From: Sphagnum magellanicum
Lineage: Eukaryota; Streptophyta; Sphagnopsida; Sphagnales; Sphagnaceae
Length of the DNA stretch: 64,000 nucleotides
Assembly (NCBI GenBank): GCA_021904315.1
Contig: CM038917.1
Span: 17,654,041 to 17,718,040, forward strand
Direction of reading: 5' to 3'
Shown here: in pieces, positions 11,137 to 23,220 of the stretch
How positions within the stretch are numbered: position 1 is the stretch's first letter
Layout of the letters: each line of letters begins with the position of its first letter
Notes under the pieces: model-generated
What the model saw: only the letters and a program-made list of their open reading frames with translations
Told to the model about the DNA's origin: nothing
Database searches by the model: none
Made by a program: the position numbers and the translations under genes

Positions 11137-11842
11137 TAGACCTAGATGCCTATTCATGTGGTTAAATATTAGAAAATAACTTGAATTATTTTCCAAGATG
11201 ATTCACATTTGGTTAAAAAATGGAGAGATTATAGCTAAGCAACTAATAATGTGGCTCACATTTGCACTTGCCCTACTAGTTCTTTCACCTTAAAATCAAA
11301 ATGTTTACTCATGGTGGATTTTCATACCATATTTCTTACATTGATATCTAGCTAAAAGGATTTAAACCCCATACAAGGGGGCTAATTTGAATGTGTTGTA
11401 CCATTAAAGGTATTTTTGTGTTATGTGTTATATGTGTGTTAACAACGATGGATGTAGGCACCAACATAAGAGCGCACTATAACTATCAAAAAAATTCTAT
11501 TTATTACATGTTCACATCTTAATTATTGTAAGCAAACTAAAGTAAGTTAACTTGGAACCAATTTTAGTGTGAACACAATTCGAGATATTTGTATGGGATA
11601 TAATCCCATGTTGTGATTTCAAACTTTCGGTGATTTGAGGATCTAGGACACAAGTTTATGTTTTGTAGGTTTTTATGAATTTTTATGCAAGTTTGTGAAT
11701 GGTTTGTTTGGTTTTCCTTGTGTGTTGTTTCGAAATGATGTTTCTTGGTAGTGAACGTTGATAAAACTTTGTATCATTGATGTTGACAACAAAATAAGAT
11801 GTTGCAATATCATAATATGGCAAATGGAGGCTTGCCTAGCCT
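11137..11842. other. Decayed element DNA, family not identified
   Basis: AT-rich sequence between two coding relics. A phrase near 11,415-11,460 (TATGTGTGTTAACAACGATG) recurs in diverged form near 12,090-12,130, so there may be a direct-repeat relation, but it is too short to define LTRs. Confidence 0.4.
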
Positions 11843-12061
11843 ATGGATCCTGCTCCACATAATGGTATCAACATTATACTAGGATCGTCAATTGCAGTAG
11901 TGCACCCTTAGTCCAAAACTAATGTTTCCCAACAACTCTAGTATGCACATCCCATACTTGAAAACATGCCCTTGAATAACCATGGCATCCAATGAGCTTG
12001 ATCATGGTGGCCCATTACCAACATCCTTGAATAATTATGCATTTCCTTGAATGACATTTGA
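11843..12061 (+). pseudogene. Pro/Asn/Gln-rich decayed frame, unknown element protein
   Basis: From the ATG at 11,843 one frame reads MDPAPHNGINIILGSSIAVV, then a series of segments separated by five stops (TAG, TAG, TGA, TGA, TAA). Each stop differs by one C-to-T change from a Gln or Arg codon that would fit the polar context. The composition resembles the low-complexity N-terminal part of a plant retroelement protein. No domain was recognised. Confidence 0.4.
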
Positions 12062-14926
12062 TTGTGTTATACTAGTCAAGATGTTTGTGTGTTGTATATG
12101 TGTTAACAATGATGTATGTAGATGTTGACAAAGGGACACATGATAAGACCTTGACCTACCAACAATTGTAGCAATTTAAAAGTTTAAGAAACTTTGGAAA
12201 TGTTAGATGAATTGGGTTTTTACTAATTCTAAAAAAAACTGAAGTTTTTTTTTTGGAAAGGGGAAATATATTTTATTGATTCACAATGAGAAAGTAATTA
12301 AAAGGAAAAAAATGTTGACCCATTCCCAAAAAAAAGGGTGATTCAAAGGGGCAAAATAAAACGTACACCATTAAATCATCAATGGAGGTGATGTTTAAAA
12401 ACTACTAATACCACTACTCACTAAATATTAATGAATTTGATGCTTAGAATGAGTTTTATTAAATTTAACTAATTCCATAAACATAACATACTCAGTCATG
12501 ACTTTGGCTTCCAATAAAGCGGCATACGACCCCATTTAGCAAGATCCTGCACAGTTTGGACATCCTCACATCAAAGGCCTTAGATAGAAAACAGGTGCTG
12601 TACATTTCAATATCCTGTGGCAGAGAGAGCTCTCCTAATGACATACACTTCCACAATGCACACCTTTCATTATGAAGCCATGCACACTTTAGACATTAAG
12701 AAGCCATGGTACAATTCTCCAAAGTTATGGAGCAAAATTCCACTAACAATGTTACCATCAGAACTGGTTTAGAAGGGACAACTATAGAGTACTTGTAATA
12801 TTTTGTTCTATCAAAATAGACTCTGGCTTGTAGGAATTGTGTTTTCAATGGAATGGAATTATGTCCTTTGTGATCCCACCTCCTCTCGAGCCTAAATTTC
12901 ATGTATGAATGAACTAGTTTCGTTTGCTTTCTTGTCATAAGATTTTGCTTTACTCAACATTTGAAGCTCTTTTCTAGTGCGTCATGCTAGTGGTGGAGGC
13001 AAAAGTTTAATGTTATTGATGTTGCTTGAAGTCTTTGGGTTTTGTTTTTTTCTTGGCTAATTGGGAAATTGATTTCTGTTGGCAATTTGGAGGTTTAAAC
13101 ATTGAATTCATGAGAGAGTTTCATATATATATATATATATATATATTTCAAACTTGAATATCCATCCAATTCTTCTTGGTTTTTGAGTTGGGTGATTTGG
13201 ACCAATTTTATTACATTTCTCATCTGTGATTTTGTGAATACTTTTCAAGCATTTTGTAAACATCTTACTGATGATATTATACAAAATAACATTTATAATT
13301 TAACCAACATGACTCACAAGAGTTGGTAAATGTGTGTTTGTAGGTGTGAATTGAATAAGCAAAAACTAGAGTCCCTTCTGCTTCAAGAGATGTGACAGAA
13401 ACTCAAAATCCATGATTAAATGAAGCTGTGCCTTCAGCGCCTCCTTGTGTTCTTCGTTCCTGCATGTCATGCCCTGCAAGGGTGAGCTGCTCATTACATC
13501 TTTTTCTTACATTGGATTGCTTGTCCACCAACTGTGTGAGCTGCCCCCTGAATGATCATGTTTTGGTCACTTTTTATCGGTGCTTGTCCTTGCCTCCTGT
13601 TCTCTTCATTTTTCTTTCCATCTTCATCCTCTTCAGAGCTCCCCTCAGCATGTCCAGCAAAAAAAAAAAAGCCATTCTCTGTGATTCTGTGCATACTAGG
13701 TCCCTGGACCGTGAACTGCCAACGAGACTTCTCCTTGCTCTGCATCCTTGTCCTTATTTATGAATTCCAGACCTTGACTGACTCACTAATTTAATTCAAC
13801 TGGTTGTCTAAATTCAGTCCTGGTCTGAAACAAAGAGAGCTTCAACAAAGGTTGACTCAAAACCATGCATATGTTGTTGATGTCTGCAGTAGCCTCACAT
13901 GCTAGTCTGAAGACCTGCGAATACCCATTCAATAGTTTCTCATTCAGGATATCCTTGTGGTGAAGTATTGGAAAGTTGAACAGTCAAACCAGCTAGTCAA
14001 TGAAAGGCCTATTTCTCATCCTCTACATTATTGACCTGGAAGAACTCCTTATGGATACATCTGATGTTCCTTCTGTGACACATGCACAGATTCACAGACT
14101 ATAAAAACTTAGGGCTAGATTCCATCCTGGTTCTTGAAGAAATTTCATTCCACTAAATTCAAACCTGGAAAGCAATAAGGTTCCAGCAAGCGATGCACAA
14201 TACCTCTGTATTCATGACCATCAACAAAGTTACAACAGAGTTGAATTTTGATGGCTCCATTGGCAAAGCCATCCCTGCAGGAAGAGTTATTGGCACTGAT
14301 AGAAAATCTTGTATTTTCCCCCTAATGGCTGCACATCTACCAAGGCTTAAGGGTTGAGTTTATGATTCCATTTGCTGAGGCTCCAAACCACCATGCCTGC
14401 AACAAGGCAGAGGACACATTGAGTAGTTGATTAGAACAGAAGTGCATAGCAACTTTGCTGATTGACTCTATGTTCAAGAAAGTTCTACAACAAAGGTCCT
14501 GATATGGCTTGATTGTGTTGGGTCACTCAGTCCACTAAATTTGCTTTAGAGTTCAAGATTTGCACCATCAATTTCCATTTTCCAATTTCACAACATTCTC
14601 TTTGGCAAAGCAAGCACAGATGACACTTACCCTAATTGACCATTACAAAGGTCAAACCCAGGATGCTCCTCTTGCCCTGAACAAAGGAACTGATCTGATA
14701 CATGTTGTATAAATCAAGTGCCAGAAAGAGTGAAAGAACCATGATTCATTAGACAACAATTAATGCACCAAAATCTCAATATCAAGACTGCACTAAATGG
14801 AATCAACTATCAACCTGTCTATTTGACATAATAGAGTCAACCAACACACACTGTCTTGTTGAAATCCAGTGTCCCTCTCTTTACAATAGAGTTGGAGATC
14901 CTCTAACTCAGACATGAAACCCCTCT
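12062..14926. other. 3' flank of the WD40 gene, no protein gene recognised
   Basis: The first part is AT-rich. From about 12,500 the sequence becomes more complex, and 13,430-13,790 has overlapping open frames on both strands (111 codons plus, 83 codons minus). Neither resembles a known protein. The minus-strand frame contains an A11-type run read as polyphenylalanine. The stretch next to 14,926 should hold the 3' UTR and polyadenylation site of the WD40 gene. No perfect AATAAA was noticed close to the stop. Confidence 0.5.
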
Positions 14927-17863
14927 TCATGAATTAGACCCATTCTCCTGTGCAATGTGGAAACCCTCCACTTTCCTCACAACCTCATCAACACCAACCC
15001 GAATCTGCTTCACATCACCATTGCCAAAACTGCCCACTTCAAACTCATCTGTGCCTGACACTGTGCACCAAATCCGGATAGTTCCATCCTCTGAGCCTGA
15101 TGCATATGACTCTCCACCTGGAGAAAACCGCACACAATGGACAGGGCCATGGTGGCCTTTGTTGCATTCTGGAAGACCACCATTCAATACATTGGGTCCA
15201 TGTGAGTCAACAGAATGGTGACATACTTTTAAAAAGCAGAAGGTTTCAATGCATGAACAAACATGTTCATAACTCCCCTGGATAGGAGTTCAAGTCTCTA
15301 TGCTGTCTGCTTGAAAGAGGGCAGTCTTTAAAACATTTGGTACACTTTGCAAACAAATTGAAGGCACAGTCCTCTCAAACAAACAACAAGAAATATGCAT
15401 AACATGTCTATACAGTCTCATGTGTCAATCATTCTTCACAGAGAATAGCCCAACAATACAGAGAATGAATGCATAGAAAGCTCACCAATTTCATCTCCTG
15501 TGGTGGAGTCAAAGAGGCGAACCCACATATCATCACCACCTGCAATGAACTTGCTGCGAGAAGGGAACAGTGATGCTGACTCCACAGGCATGGGCATTGT
15601 GTAGCTATTCACCAAACCAAAGCTGCCCATGCACAAACAACTGATTCTTGTTCACTTTCTACTAACTACAGATTTACAGAAGTTCCAGGATTACTTGTCT
15701 CATGCCATACATAAAGGCTACTGCAGTTTAAGATGATCCACAGAACTTCAAATTTCTCAGAAATGGAATGACTCACTGATGGGCATCCCAGAACTTGACA
15801 GTGTTTCCATCTGCTGTTGTAACATAATTACCATCACGGCTGACCTCCACACTTGTGCAAGGTAATTTGGTCTCCAAGGTTCGCACAATTGCCTTTGTTC
15901 TCACATCCCATACTCTGACATTTCCAACAAAATATATAAGTCAAGTGAATCTTCAGGTAATGATGCATTAGATTTTAAGCAAAGCTCCCTCTCCATTTGC
16001 CATGCACAACTTGGAACTTATTAACTTGACAGAGTGTTGAATTTCCTCGAAGTCAAAAAACTTTGGACCCAAGAACAGAAATTGGTTAACCTCATGGGAC
16101 AAATAAATCTGAGAACCCCAAGATGAAGACCAGCAGCGTAGGGAACTCTGTGGAATGAAGCAAAACTGGATGCTTCAGTGCCCGCACCTGACCCCTCCAA
16201 TGTCATTGGAAGAGCTCAATATGGTCTGGTCACTGTGATGCCATACAGCTGCCCTAATTGGTGTACCCGAGGAACCCTCAAGGAGAGTCGGAGGTGCATC
16301 TGGGCGATTCAGATCAAATATACGAAGTACTTTCTCCGAACCACCTGTTAGCAAATGTGTTGTACTCTGTATCCCGTGGGTAACAACCCAAAAAAAATTT
16401 CAGTACTTCCCTTCACAACACTGTACAACCTTTCTTACAGCTCAGGCATGGAGATTCAAATGCAAGATGTCAGGCAAATGCCAACAGCCTTGTTCCCCGT
16501 TGGAGTCCCAAAATGATGATAGGGAGAAGAAGGAGAACCTCAGAAAAAGCACAAGTTCGGACAATATGCTTGTGCTCAAAGGAGTGAAGTTCATCCCCTG
16601 TCAAAGCATCCCAGACCCGCCTGTTCACATCCCCTCAGCCATTCCAACAGTTCAGCTGATTAACTTGTTGCCTAAAAACCACAGACACCAACCAGTCTCT
16701 TCTGGACCTAAAATTCAGCCAGGCATTCAGTGAGCATAATTATCTCAGGAAAAAAATATTGACATGGGCTGCAGGACTGGGAAATCTGAAATGAGACAAG
16801 ATTCAAACTCCCATCAGCTGACTGGGGCATCAAATGGTGGTACCCTGACAGAAGAATTAAGAGAAAAAATGTATGAGAGAGAGAGCCTGCATACGCGCTG
16901 AAGTCTGCAGAAGCTGTAGCAGCATGGAGTGCTGGAGTATCAAGACATGCTGCCCAGACTGCACCCTTGTGTCCATCAAATGTTCCAATCCAGTCACCTG
17001 TATCGCCATTCCGCAACATAGGCTTTCCATCTGCCAAAACAAAGTTAAAAATTCATGAATCTCTCTCACCAGCAAACATGTGACTAGAAAGAATCACCTT
17101 TATTATATGTTCTACAAACCCTCAAAAGACCTTCATGAAAGCATAAACCCTGTGCAGAATGGTGGTTTGTATCAAAGCCCCCCAAGTGCAGGCATCCAGC
17201 AAGCTTGAGTAGCAGACATAGAACAATTTCTACAATGATCTCGTCTGTGATAGCCAGATCATATTTTCTACAGTTCAAGTCATCTTCCTGACTCCCTTTA
17301 GCATCCAAGGGGCTCTTGTAGAACCTATTGTGAAATTGGAAATAGAGGACAAAAATGCTCGTCAAGACATATAAAAAGTGCCAAATTCTTGGCATCGTAG
17401 CAGAGTTTGTATGTCATTGCAAAAGCTGAAGTATTTGGAAATTTGTGAAATTGGACTCAAGCTTCCTTCATTGGGCAAGAAGCTAAAACCAGTTGAAGAG
17501 AAAAACTAATCTTCTAATGCTACTAGCTTAGCTAACAATATCTCATTGCCTGTGCAAGCAAGAGTGCACAACGACAGACAATTCAACGACTGACGTTATC
17601 GCCAAAACCTGCAATTGAGGATCACATCCTGTGCACTTTCCCAGGCTCCAGACAGTAGCGTCACAAATGGGTAGTGCCAAAAGCGTAAGGACATAATCAC
17701 GAAAGTGACGGCGATGGTGCTCACAATGAGAAGAAGAAACCATACCTTTGCTAGCGCTGACCAAAAAGAAGCCATCCGGAGTAATCGGACTATAAGAGAG
17801 ATCCACGATCGGACGAGAATGTCCGTGACACACCAATGGAACTTGAGCTTTTCTCTTGTCCAT
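14927..17863 (-). CDS. STRAP-like WD40 repeat protein (serine-threonine kinase receptor-associated protein)
   Basis: Seven exons on the minus strand: 17,746-17,863; 16,895-17,030; 16,540-16,620 (to about 16,539); 16,188-16,366; 15,777-15,914; 15,486-15,622; 14,927-15,168. All introns are GT-AG and all phases agree, giving 343 aa against about 340 for plant STRAP proteins. The start [20 protein letters not shown] and [15 protein letters not shown] are diagnostic. WD-type strands end at about residues 85-89 (ARVWD), 127-133 (RIFDLNR), 172-177 (RVWDVR), 212-216 (KFWDA), 251-256 (WVRLFD) and 292-297 (GTIRIW), forming a propeller with a charged C-terminal tail. In animals STRAP binds TGF-beta receptors and, as unrip, the SMN complex. 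The plant role is less defined, probably a cytosolic scaffold. No neighbour suggests a pathway. Codons look intact. Confidence 0.95.
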
Positions 17864-18445
17864 TTGCCACAACGCCGACCCCGGTGACCTCTTTGCGCTA
17901 TCCTCTGCTCTTTCTTTTCCTCTCTATATTCTTCAGCCGAAATCCAACACCTCTGACCGACCTAAAAGTCCTATTGCAAAAACATCGAACTCGATCCGGC
18001 GCTGGTTTCTTGAACGTAGTAGTTACGGCATCTGAGCTGTGTGTACATAACGGTGCAAGAAGTCCATGCTTCCGATGGGGGGGGGGTAGAGATCCTCGTT
18101 CTTCCGATTCTTAAACACTCCGGCACCCGCAAAAAAAGAGAAAAAAGACAAGAACAAGAAGAAGCTCGGCTCCTGCTGTTTTGCTTACGCTATGCAAGAG
18201 CCTCGGCCCGCAGCCTTAAGCAAGATAAACGAGCGAGAGAAAGGCAATGCCCGGCAAGGGAGCGGGGCAAAACCTCCGAGAGACAAAAAGATACAAGAGC
18301 GTGCGTCCGCTCGCTCGCTCGCTCGCGCGCTCGTCTTCCCCGGGTCTACAACGGGCCGGCCGACCAATAGAATCACCCGCGTTAGAGTTACCCGCGATGG
18401 GCGTCGAATAGCTCCGGTTCCGGGGCACAAGTCCAGTTCTGGTCT
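17864..18445 (-). promoter_or_regulatory. GC-rich presumed promoter and 5' UTR of the WD40 gene
   Basis: This stretch, directly upstream of the STRAP start codon, is strikingly richer in GC and CpG than the rest of the window. It includes G9 near 18,078, a CGCT tetranucleotide run at about 18,307-18,335 and a CCGGGTCTACAACGGGCCGG segment. Open frames on both strands are a by-product of the GC content. The position suits a CpG-rich housekeeping promoter. The transcription start itself cannot be placed. Confidence 0.55.
18308..18335. repeat. (CGCT)n-type simple repeat
   Basis: CGCTCGCTCGCTCGCTCGCG followed by CGCTCG, inside the GC-rich upstream region. It is the only such run in the window. 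Confidence 0.8.
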
Positions 18446-18524
18446 GAAAAAAAAAAAAATCAAAATTTTTTTGCTTTAAATTTGCTCTCGGTCTTGGTTT
18501 GATTTTTACTCACTAGAATCAGAA

Positions 18525-18710
18525 CCAACCAATGGTTCTAACCTTCCAAAATGGGTAACTGCCCAACACTGAAATTTTCCCTACCTCCACAAAAATTTGT
18601 GTTGGGAAGTCACCTTTTCATGGGTTTTCCTATGTCTTTCATTCATGGTTGTGAATTGTTAAAATTGTTTGTCACAATGCAATTTGTGTTGGGAAGTTAC
18701 AAGTTACCTT
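18525..18710. repeat. Short dispersed repeat with GTGTTGGG boxes
   Basis: The segment GGTTCTAACCTTCCAAAATG with following GGTAACTGCCCAACACTG matches, with few changes, 45,134-45,172. Further GTGTTGGGAAGT boxes occur at about 18,600 and 18,688. It may be the end of a small non-autonomous element, but its borders are not defined. Confidence 0.45.
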
Positions 18711-19589
18711 ACATTCCCTTCAATGGTGAAACAAATGGTCCATTTCTCCATATATTTTGCTCTTTCTCTAATGTATAGGGATTAAGCCACAACATGCCAT
18801 ATACGTAAGGTGTCAACAAACAAAAAAATGTTTGGCATTAGAAAGCGTCAACTCTTATCAATGAACCAAAATGGTTTAAAATTTGCCCCACTTTGTTCCA
18901 AGAATGCCCATGCATCACAACTAGCCTTTTCTATTTGGTGAAATGCTGCAAAGTTTTCACATTGGTTGGGGATGTGTAACAATTACAATAGAATTCTAAC
19001 TAGTCGTTTCGCAATTATTGATATTCAATGAACATGTTGCTATGCCACACCTTTTACATCCATCCATATTACCATGATGCAGTACGTTTTTGCGATCTAT
19101 AGAAGCATTGCATCATCCCAATGCCCTCAAAATTTTAATTGTCATCCCCATTCATTGTTCCTCTAGCTCTAGAAACTGCATCTAGTTAAAAACCTTCATC
19201 ACTTAGCTATATGGGTTTCTAGCTAGATTCCAATTTGCATGTAGCTAGAAACCTCCATCACCTAAGGGCATTACAAGGTGCAAATTCTTTGTCAATCAGT
19301 AGTTAAAGATGTAGTTGAGATTGCTTAAAATCAAATTCTTGTGGAGTTTTTATTGTCAATACTTTGTAATGAGGGGGATGCATCATCAACTTCTTACAGC
19401 TTTTGAAAGTTGGAACAATTAGTTTTTGAAGGTAGAAAAATTCATAGTTGCAACTTCAATTTGTGATTAAAATTTAATTGTAATTGACTTGTGCCACTAC
19501 TTTTTTTTTATTAGTTGTAAAAATGTGTAGTCACACCTTGCATGTAGTTTGTAAATATGATTTAAATATGAAATTAACACAATGCATAT
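18711..19589. other. Intergenic DNA, no gene seen
   Basis: AT-rich sequence without recognisable coding, RNA or element features. A small local duplication (AGCTAGAAACCTCCATCAC-like) occurs near 19,190-19,260. Confidence 0.5.
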
Positions 19590-20035
19590 GGATGAAGTAT
19601 ATAGTTAACTATATGTTTTGATTGTATATTTTTGCAACTAGTTATTACAATGTGCAACTTGTTTAATAACCAATTACAATTGGCACATGACATAATTTGT
19701 GCATTTTCAAAAAATAAAAATAAAAATATTAAATTTCCATCATTCATTATGGATGTTTTAATATTGATACACGTGGTCAAATTGATTTTTGCCATGTGGC
19801 ATAATTTGTGCATTTAAAAAAATAATAAATAACAATTTTGCATTATGATATTTCATTTTAAATGGTCTTACATTGTGACATGTGACAAAATTGAAAGTTG
19901 TCACATGGCATAATTTTTACATTTTCAAAAAAAAAATCTTTTCATTATGATTGTTCATTTTAAATGGTTTTATATTATGACATGTGACAGAGTCAAAAGT
20001 TGCTATGTGGCATATGAATTAAATTCTGAAAATTT
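19590..20035. repeat. ~109-bp degenerate tandem repeat
   Basis: ATGTGGCATAATTTGTGCAT and diverged forms recur at about 19,691, 19,800, 19,909 and 20,011, with spacings of 109, 109 and 102 bp. Each copy also has a poly-A-rich stretch and a CATTATGGATGTTTTAA-like segment. Open frames on both strands here are repeat translations. Confidence 0.75.
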
Positions 20036-20040
20036 TGAAA

Positions 20041-20935
20041 ACACCTACTTATCTAGGCTACATACATACCTTCTAAAACTTCTTATATATTTACTTACCT
20101 ACTTGTCTAAGTAAAAACATAGAACCTTAGATAGGCAAGTAAGAAAGAAAGTATAACTATAAAAGGGTAGATGAATTAAAAAATAATCATGTAAATCTTT
20201 TAGTTGCAAATTGGGTTGTAATTACAAAATGATTTTTCCACATGCTTTTTATTTATTTTTAATATTGTAAATTATTTAACTAAATAAGTAATTACTTGAT
20301 ATTATTACAAATGAACTTATTGTCCTAATTAATCATTTGAAAAAATGATTTGAATTAATTAATTTGATTCAAATAGGTAGTTGTTACTTAATTCAGATAA
20401 TTAATTATCAAATAATTATCAAATATTATTTATTATATAATTATTGGATAATTGATGGTTTGAGTTCATATAAATTAAGATAATTTTTTTTGGATTCCCA
20501 AAATTGGTTTTAAATGATTTGATAATCAATTATTTGAACTAATTATTTGAATTAAATTGATTAATTCAAATTAGGAGTTAATTAATTTATTTATAATTAA
20601 TTAAATTAATGATAGATAATTTATTATTGAATATTAAATTTGAATTTATTTACTTATTAATTTATTAAATAGATATTAAATATTTTTAACTAAAAAAATA
20701 ATACTGGATATTTTTTCATTGAATAATTGGTTAATTAATGGTGATAATTCATAATAATTATATTATTGTATTAATTTACAATTCAATATTTAATGAGTGA
20801 TTTTTTTTTGAAATAATGAATTAAGTAACATTAATTATTTCATAACTTATATTAACTCATTAATTAGTTGATAATTGATGGGCTCCCAAATTCTTCAAGA
20901 GACCCAAAGGTGGGTCCTAGAGTGAAACAATAGAA
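20041..20935. other. Very AT-rich low-complexity DNA
   Basis: Long stretches of TTAATTAATT/AATTGAATT-like words. The first 110 bases have a CCTA/TAGG-rich composition seen again at 22.2-23.2, 32.2-33.1 and 38.7-38.9 kb. No gene seen. Confidence 0.6.
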
Positions 20936-20939
20936 GGAG

Positions 20940-21775
20940 AAGAGAGTTGGGGCACATTCCCTATTTCGCAACACTTTGGGGGTAAAAGGGGGGCGGGGGG
21001 ATGTTGAAACTTCGGGATGGGACTAAAACAAATTCACAAACAATAATTCAAGATAATATCAACTTGCACAATCAAAAAAAGAGGATGGTTAATGCAAGTT
21101 GAATGGAAATGGTATGAGAAATTTAGTAGGGATAATTTCAAGCATAAGTTTTACCCAGCCCACAACCTTTGGAAGGAGGCACCACTCCCCTCCCTATAAT
21201 ATATTTTATGCCTCTCTACAGGGATTACATCCAAATTTCACTTTTCCATTGGACTCCCAAATGGGAGTCCCAAAATTGGGACTCTTGTTGTCCCAAAACT
21301 TTAGGCGTTCATATTTTTTTCAAATCAAGTTTTTTTAGAATGTGAAAATAGTACTTTACATTCCTTGAAAATATCTTTCCAACGGTGTATAGCACGTTCC
21401 AAACGGACCTCATTTGACCCCTATTTTCAAAGGATTTTTTATCAAGAGTCAAATTCCCAATTTGACTCTCGTCCCTTCTTTTGATCATAATTTATGCAAA
21501 TCATGTTTAAATGAACAATGTGAGGGCACTTTAAGCATCTACGTTTCAAGACCTTTCTAATGGTACCCTGGGGGCCCAATTTGGTGTTTTTTTGCCTTTT
21601 TCCAACCAAGGTTCTAAACATTCGCAATTTTCGCACAAATGTAACTCCTAAAATGGGAATGCATTGTGGAATCTTTGGGCTTCATCCATTGCATTTTACC
21701 CCATTTTGTGAAAGTGTGTTTCACACCTACACACACTCTTAGCCTCATGGGCCCTTGCACTTCACCTTTTTTCAT
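20940..21775 (+). repeat. Dispersed repeat family B, copy 1
   Basis: About 830 bp that match the reverse complement of 39,950-40,720. Collinear landmarks are CAACACTTTGGGG, TTCGGGATGGGACTA, TATGCCTCTCTACAGGG against TATGCCTAACCACGGGG, GGACTCCCAAATGGGAGTCC, CAATTTGACTC, CCCTTCTTTTG and ACACACTC near the right end. Small open frames inside it occur in both copies but are short. It may be an LTR or a non-autonomous element. Confidence 0.75.
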
Positions 21776-22229
21776 GAACCCAATGTTAAGGTTGCGATAA
21801 TAATAATTATCCATCAATAGTTAATGCTTGTTTAATATGATAATTATATCATATAAATATGACCTTTCCACATTAGAAAACAATCCCAATTTTGTAACTG
21901 GTATTTATAATTAAATTCCATTTGCATATGCTAGATGCAACTACATTTGGCACAATTGCATAAGACAAGTTATAGTTGCATGTGGCATATGATATTTGAT
22001 ATGTATATACAAGATGTATGTATATTTTCATCCATATGTATCCCTACAACAAATTGCATATGTAATTATGTATGCAACTAAATGGCAATGTTTAATTTTA
22101 TGACATATGTCCATTTTGAGTTTCAATTATTTGGTGGCATGTGTCATTTAAGCACATTTTGGTATTTAATATAATTAATTAACTAATTAATTGAATTTAG
22201 ATAATCCAGTTTAGATTTTTTAGGATGTT

Positions 22230-23220
22230 GACACGTAACATTTAGGTAGGTAGGTAGATAAATAAGGATAAATAGGTAGTAAGTAAACCTAGGTTAACTA
22301 GGTAGGTCGAGCATAACCTTTTTTATTTTGGGTTTAAGTTTATTTTTATTGTTTCATCCCAAATGGGACTTGCTTTTAAACTATTTTGAATGCATTTATA
22401 TATTTTAGAAAAGTGAAAGGTATGACAAAGGATATGAAATAAACATTTTAGTTGTAAGCATAACCAACCTAGTTACAACTATTACCTAATATATAAGTTA
22501 TACTAACCTAGTTTACTTGCAAGTTATATTAATTATTATAAGTAATAATATTAATAAAAAGATAAAATAAAATAAATATTATGTTTTATTATTATATTTT
22601 TATCATTTAAATTATAGCTATATGATTAATATGTATTATAATAATCAATATTATAATATACATATAAAATATATTATCATATTACATTGTTATTTTTTAC
22701 ACAATAATTTACTATTATTATGACATTATTATTATTACTACTATATTTACTAGAGGCCAATTAATTAAATAATAAACCTACCTTGGCCTAGGTGAATTAA
22801 TTACCTTAATTAAGTACCTTAAGGTAAGTTAAGTTAGTTAGTGTAGGCGTCAGTATATTAGCATACATATATTTAATAATTTAGATAGAGTAACTAACTT
22901 AACTATAATATAAATTTAGGCTAATTAATTATGTGACCTAACCTAAGTTAATTTATATTTTGTACATAGTTATTTTCTACTAGGTTAGGTGAGGTATACT
23001 AACATGGGTCTAACATATATAAGTATATTAACTTAAATTACTTATAGTAATTACTTACTAGCCTACACCATGGTAAAATTATATATATATATATATATAC
23101 TTAATGTTTTTCTTAAATTTGTCCAGGTTATAAAGTATGTTAGTGTAGGCTTAGGTATCATAGATAATATACTATATTAAATACACTAACTTAAGTATGT
23201 ATTACCTTAAGTCATTCTCT
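22230..23220. repeat. CCTA/TAGG-rich low-complexity tract
   Basis: Degenerate (TAGG)n and (CCTA)n words such as AGGTAGGTAGGTAGATAAAT recur in both orientations in an otherwise AT-only background, with a TA microsatellite at about 23,083-23,099. Similar islands lie at 20,041-20,150, 32,160-32,340, 32,865-33,080 and 38,660-38,880. No coding potential. Confidence 0.6.

Noticed and set aside
11410-12140. Possible LTR pair from the repeated GTGTTAACAA-GATG word
   Set aside because: Similarity covers only about 40 bp at each site, with no TG...CA borders or priming sites.
13428-13794. Overlapping frames of 111 (plus) and 83 (minus) codons
   Set aside because: Both strands are open over the same bases, neither has a recognised domain, and the minus frame includes a homopolymer-derived Phe run.
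17836-18479. Several 70-109-codon frames on both strands upstream of the STRAP-like gene
   Set aside because: High GC makes stop codons rare. The frames overlap on both strands, encode Arg/Ser-rich low-complexity peptides and occupy the expected promoter.
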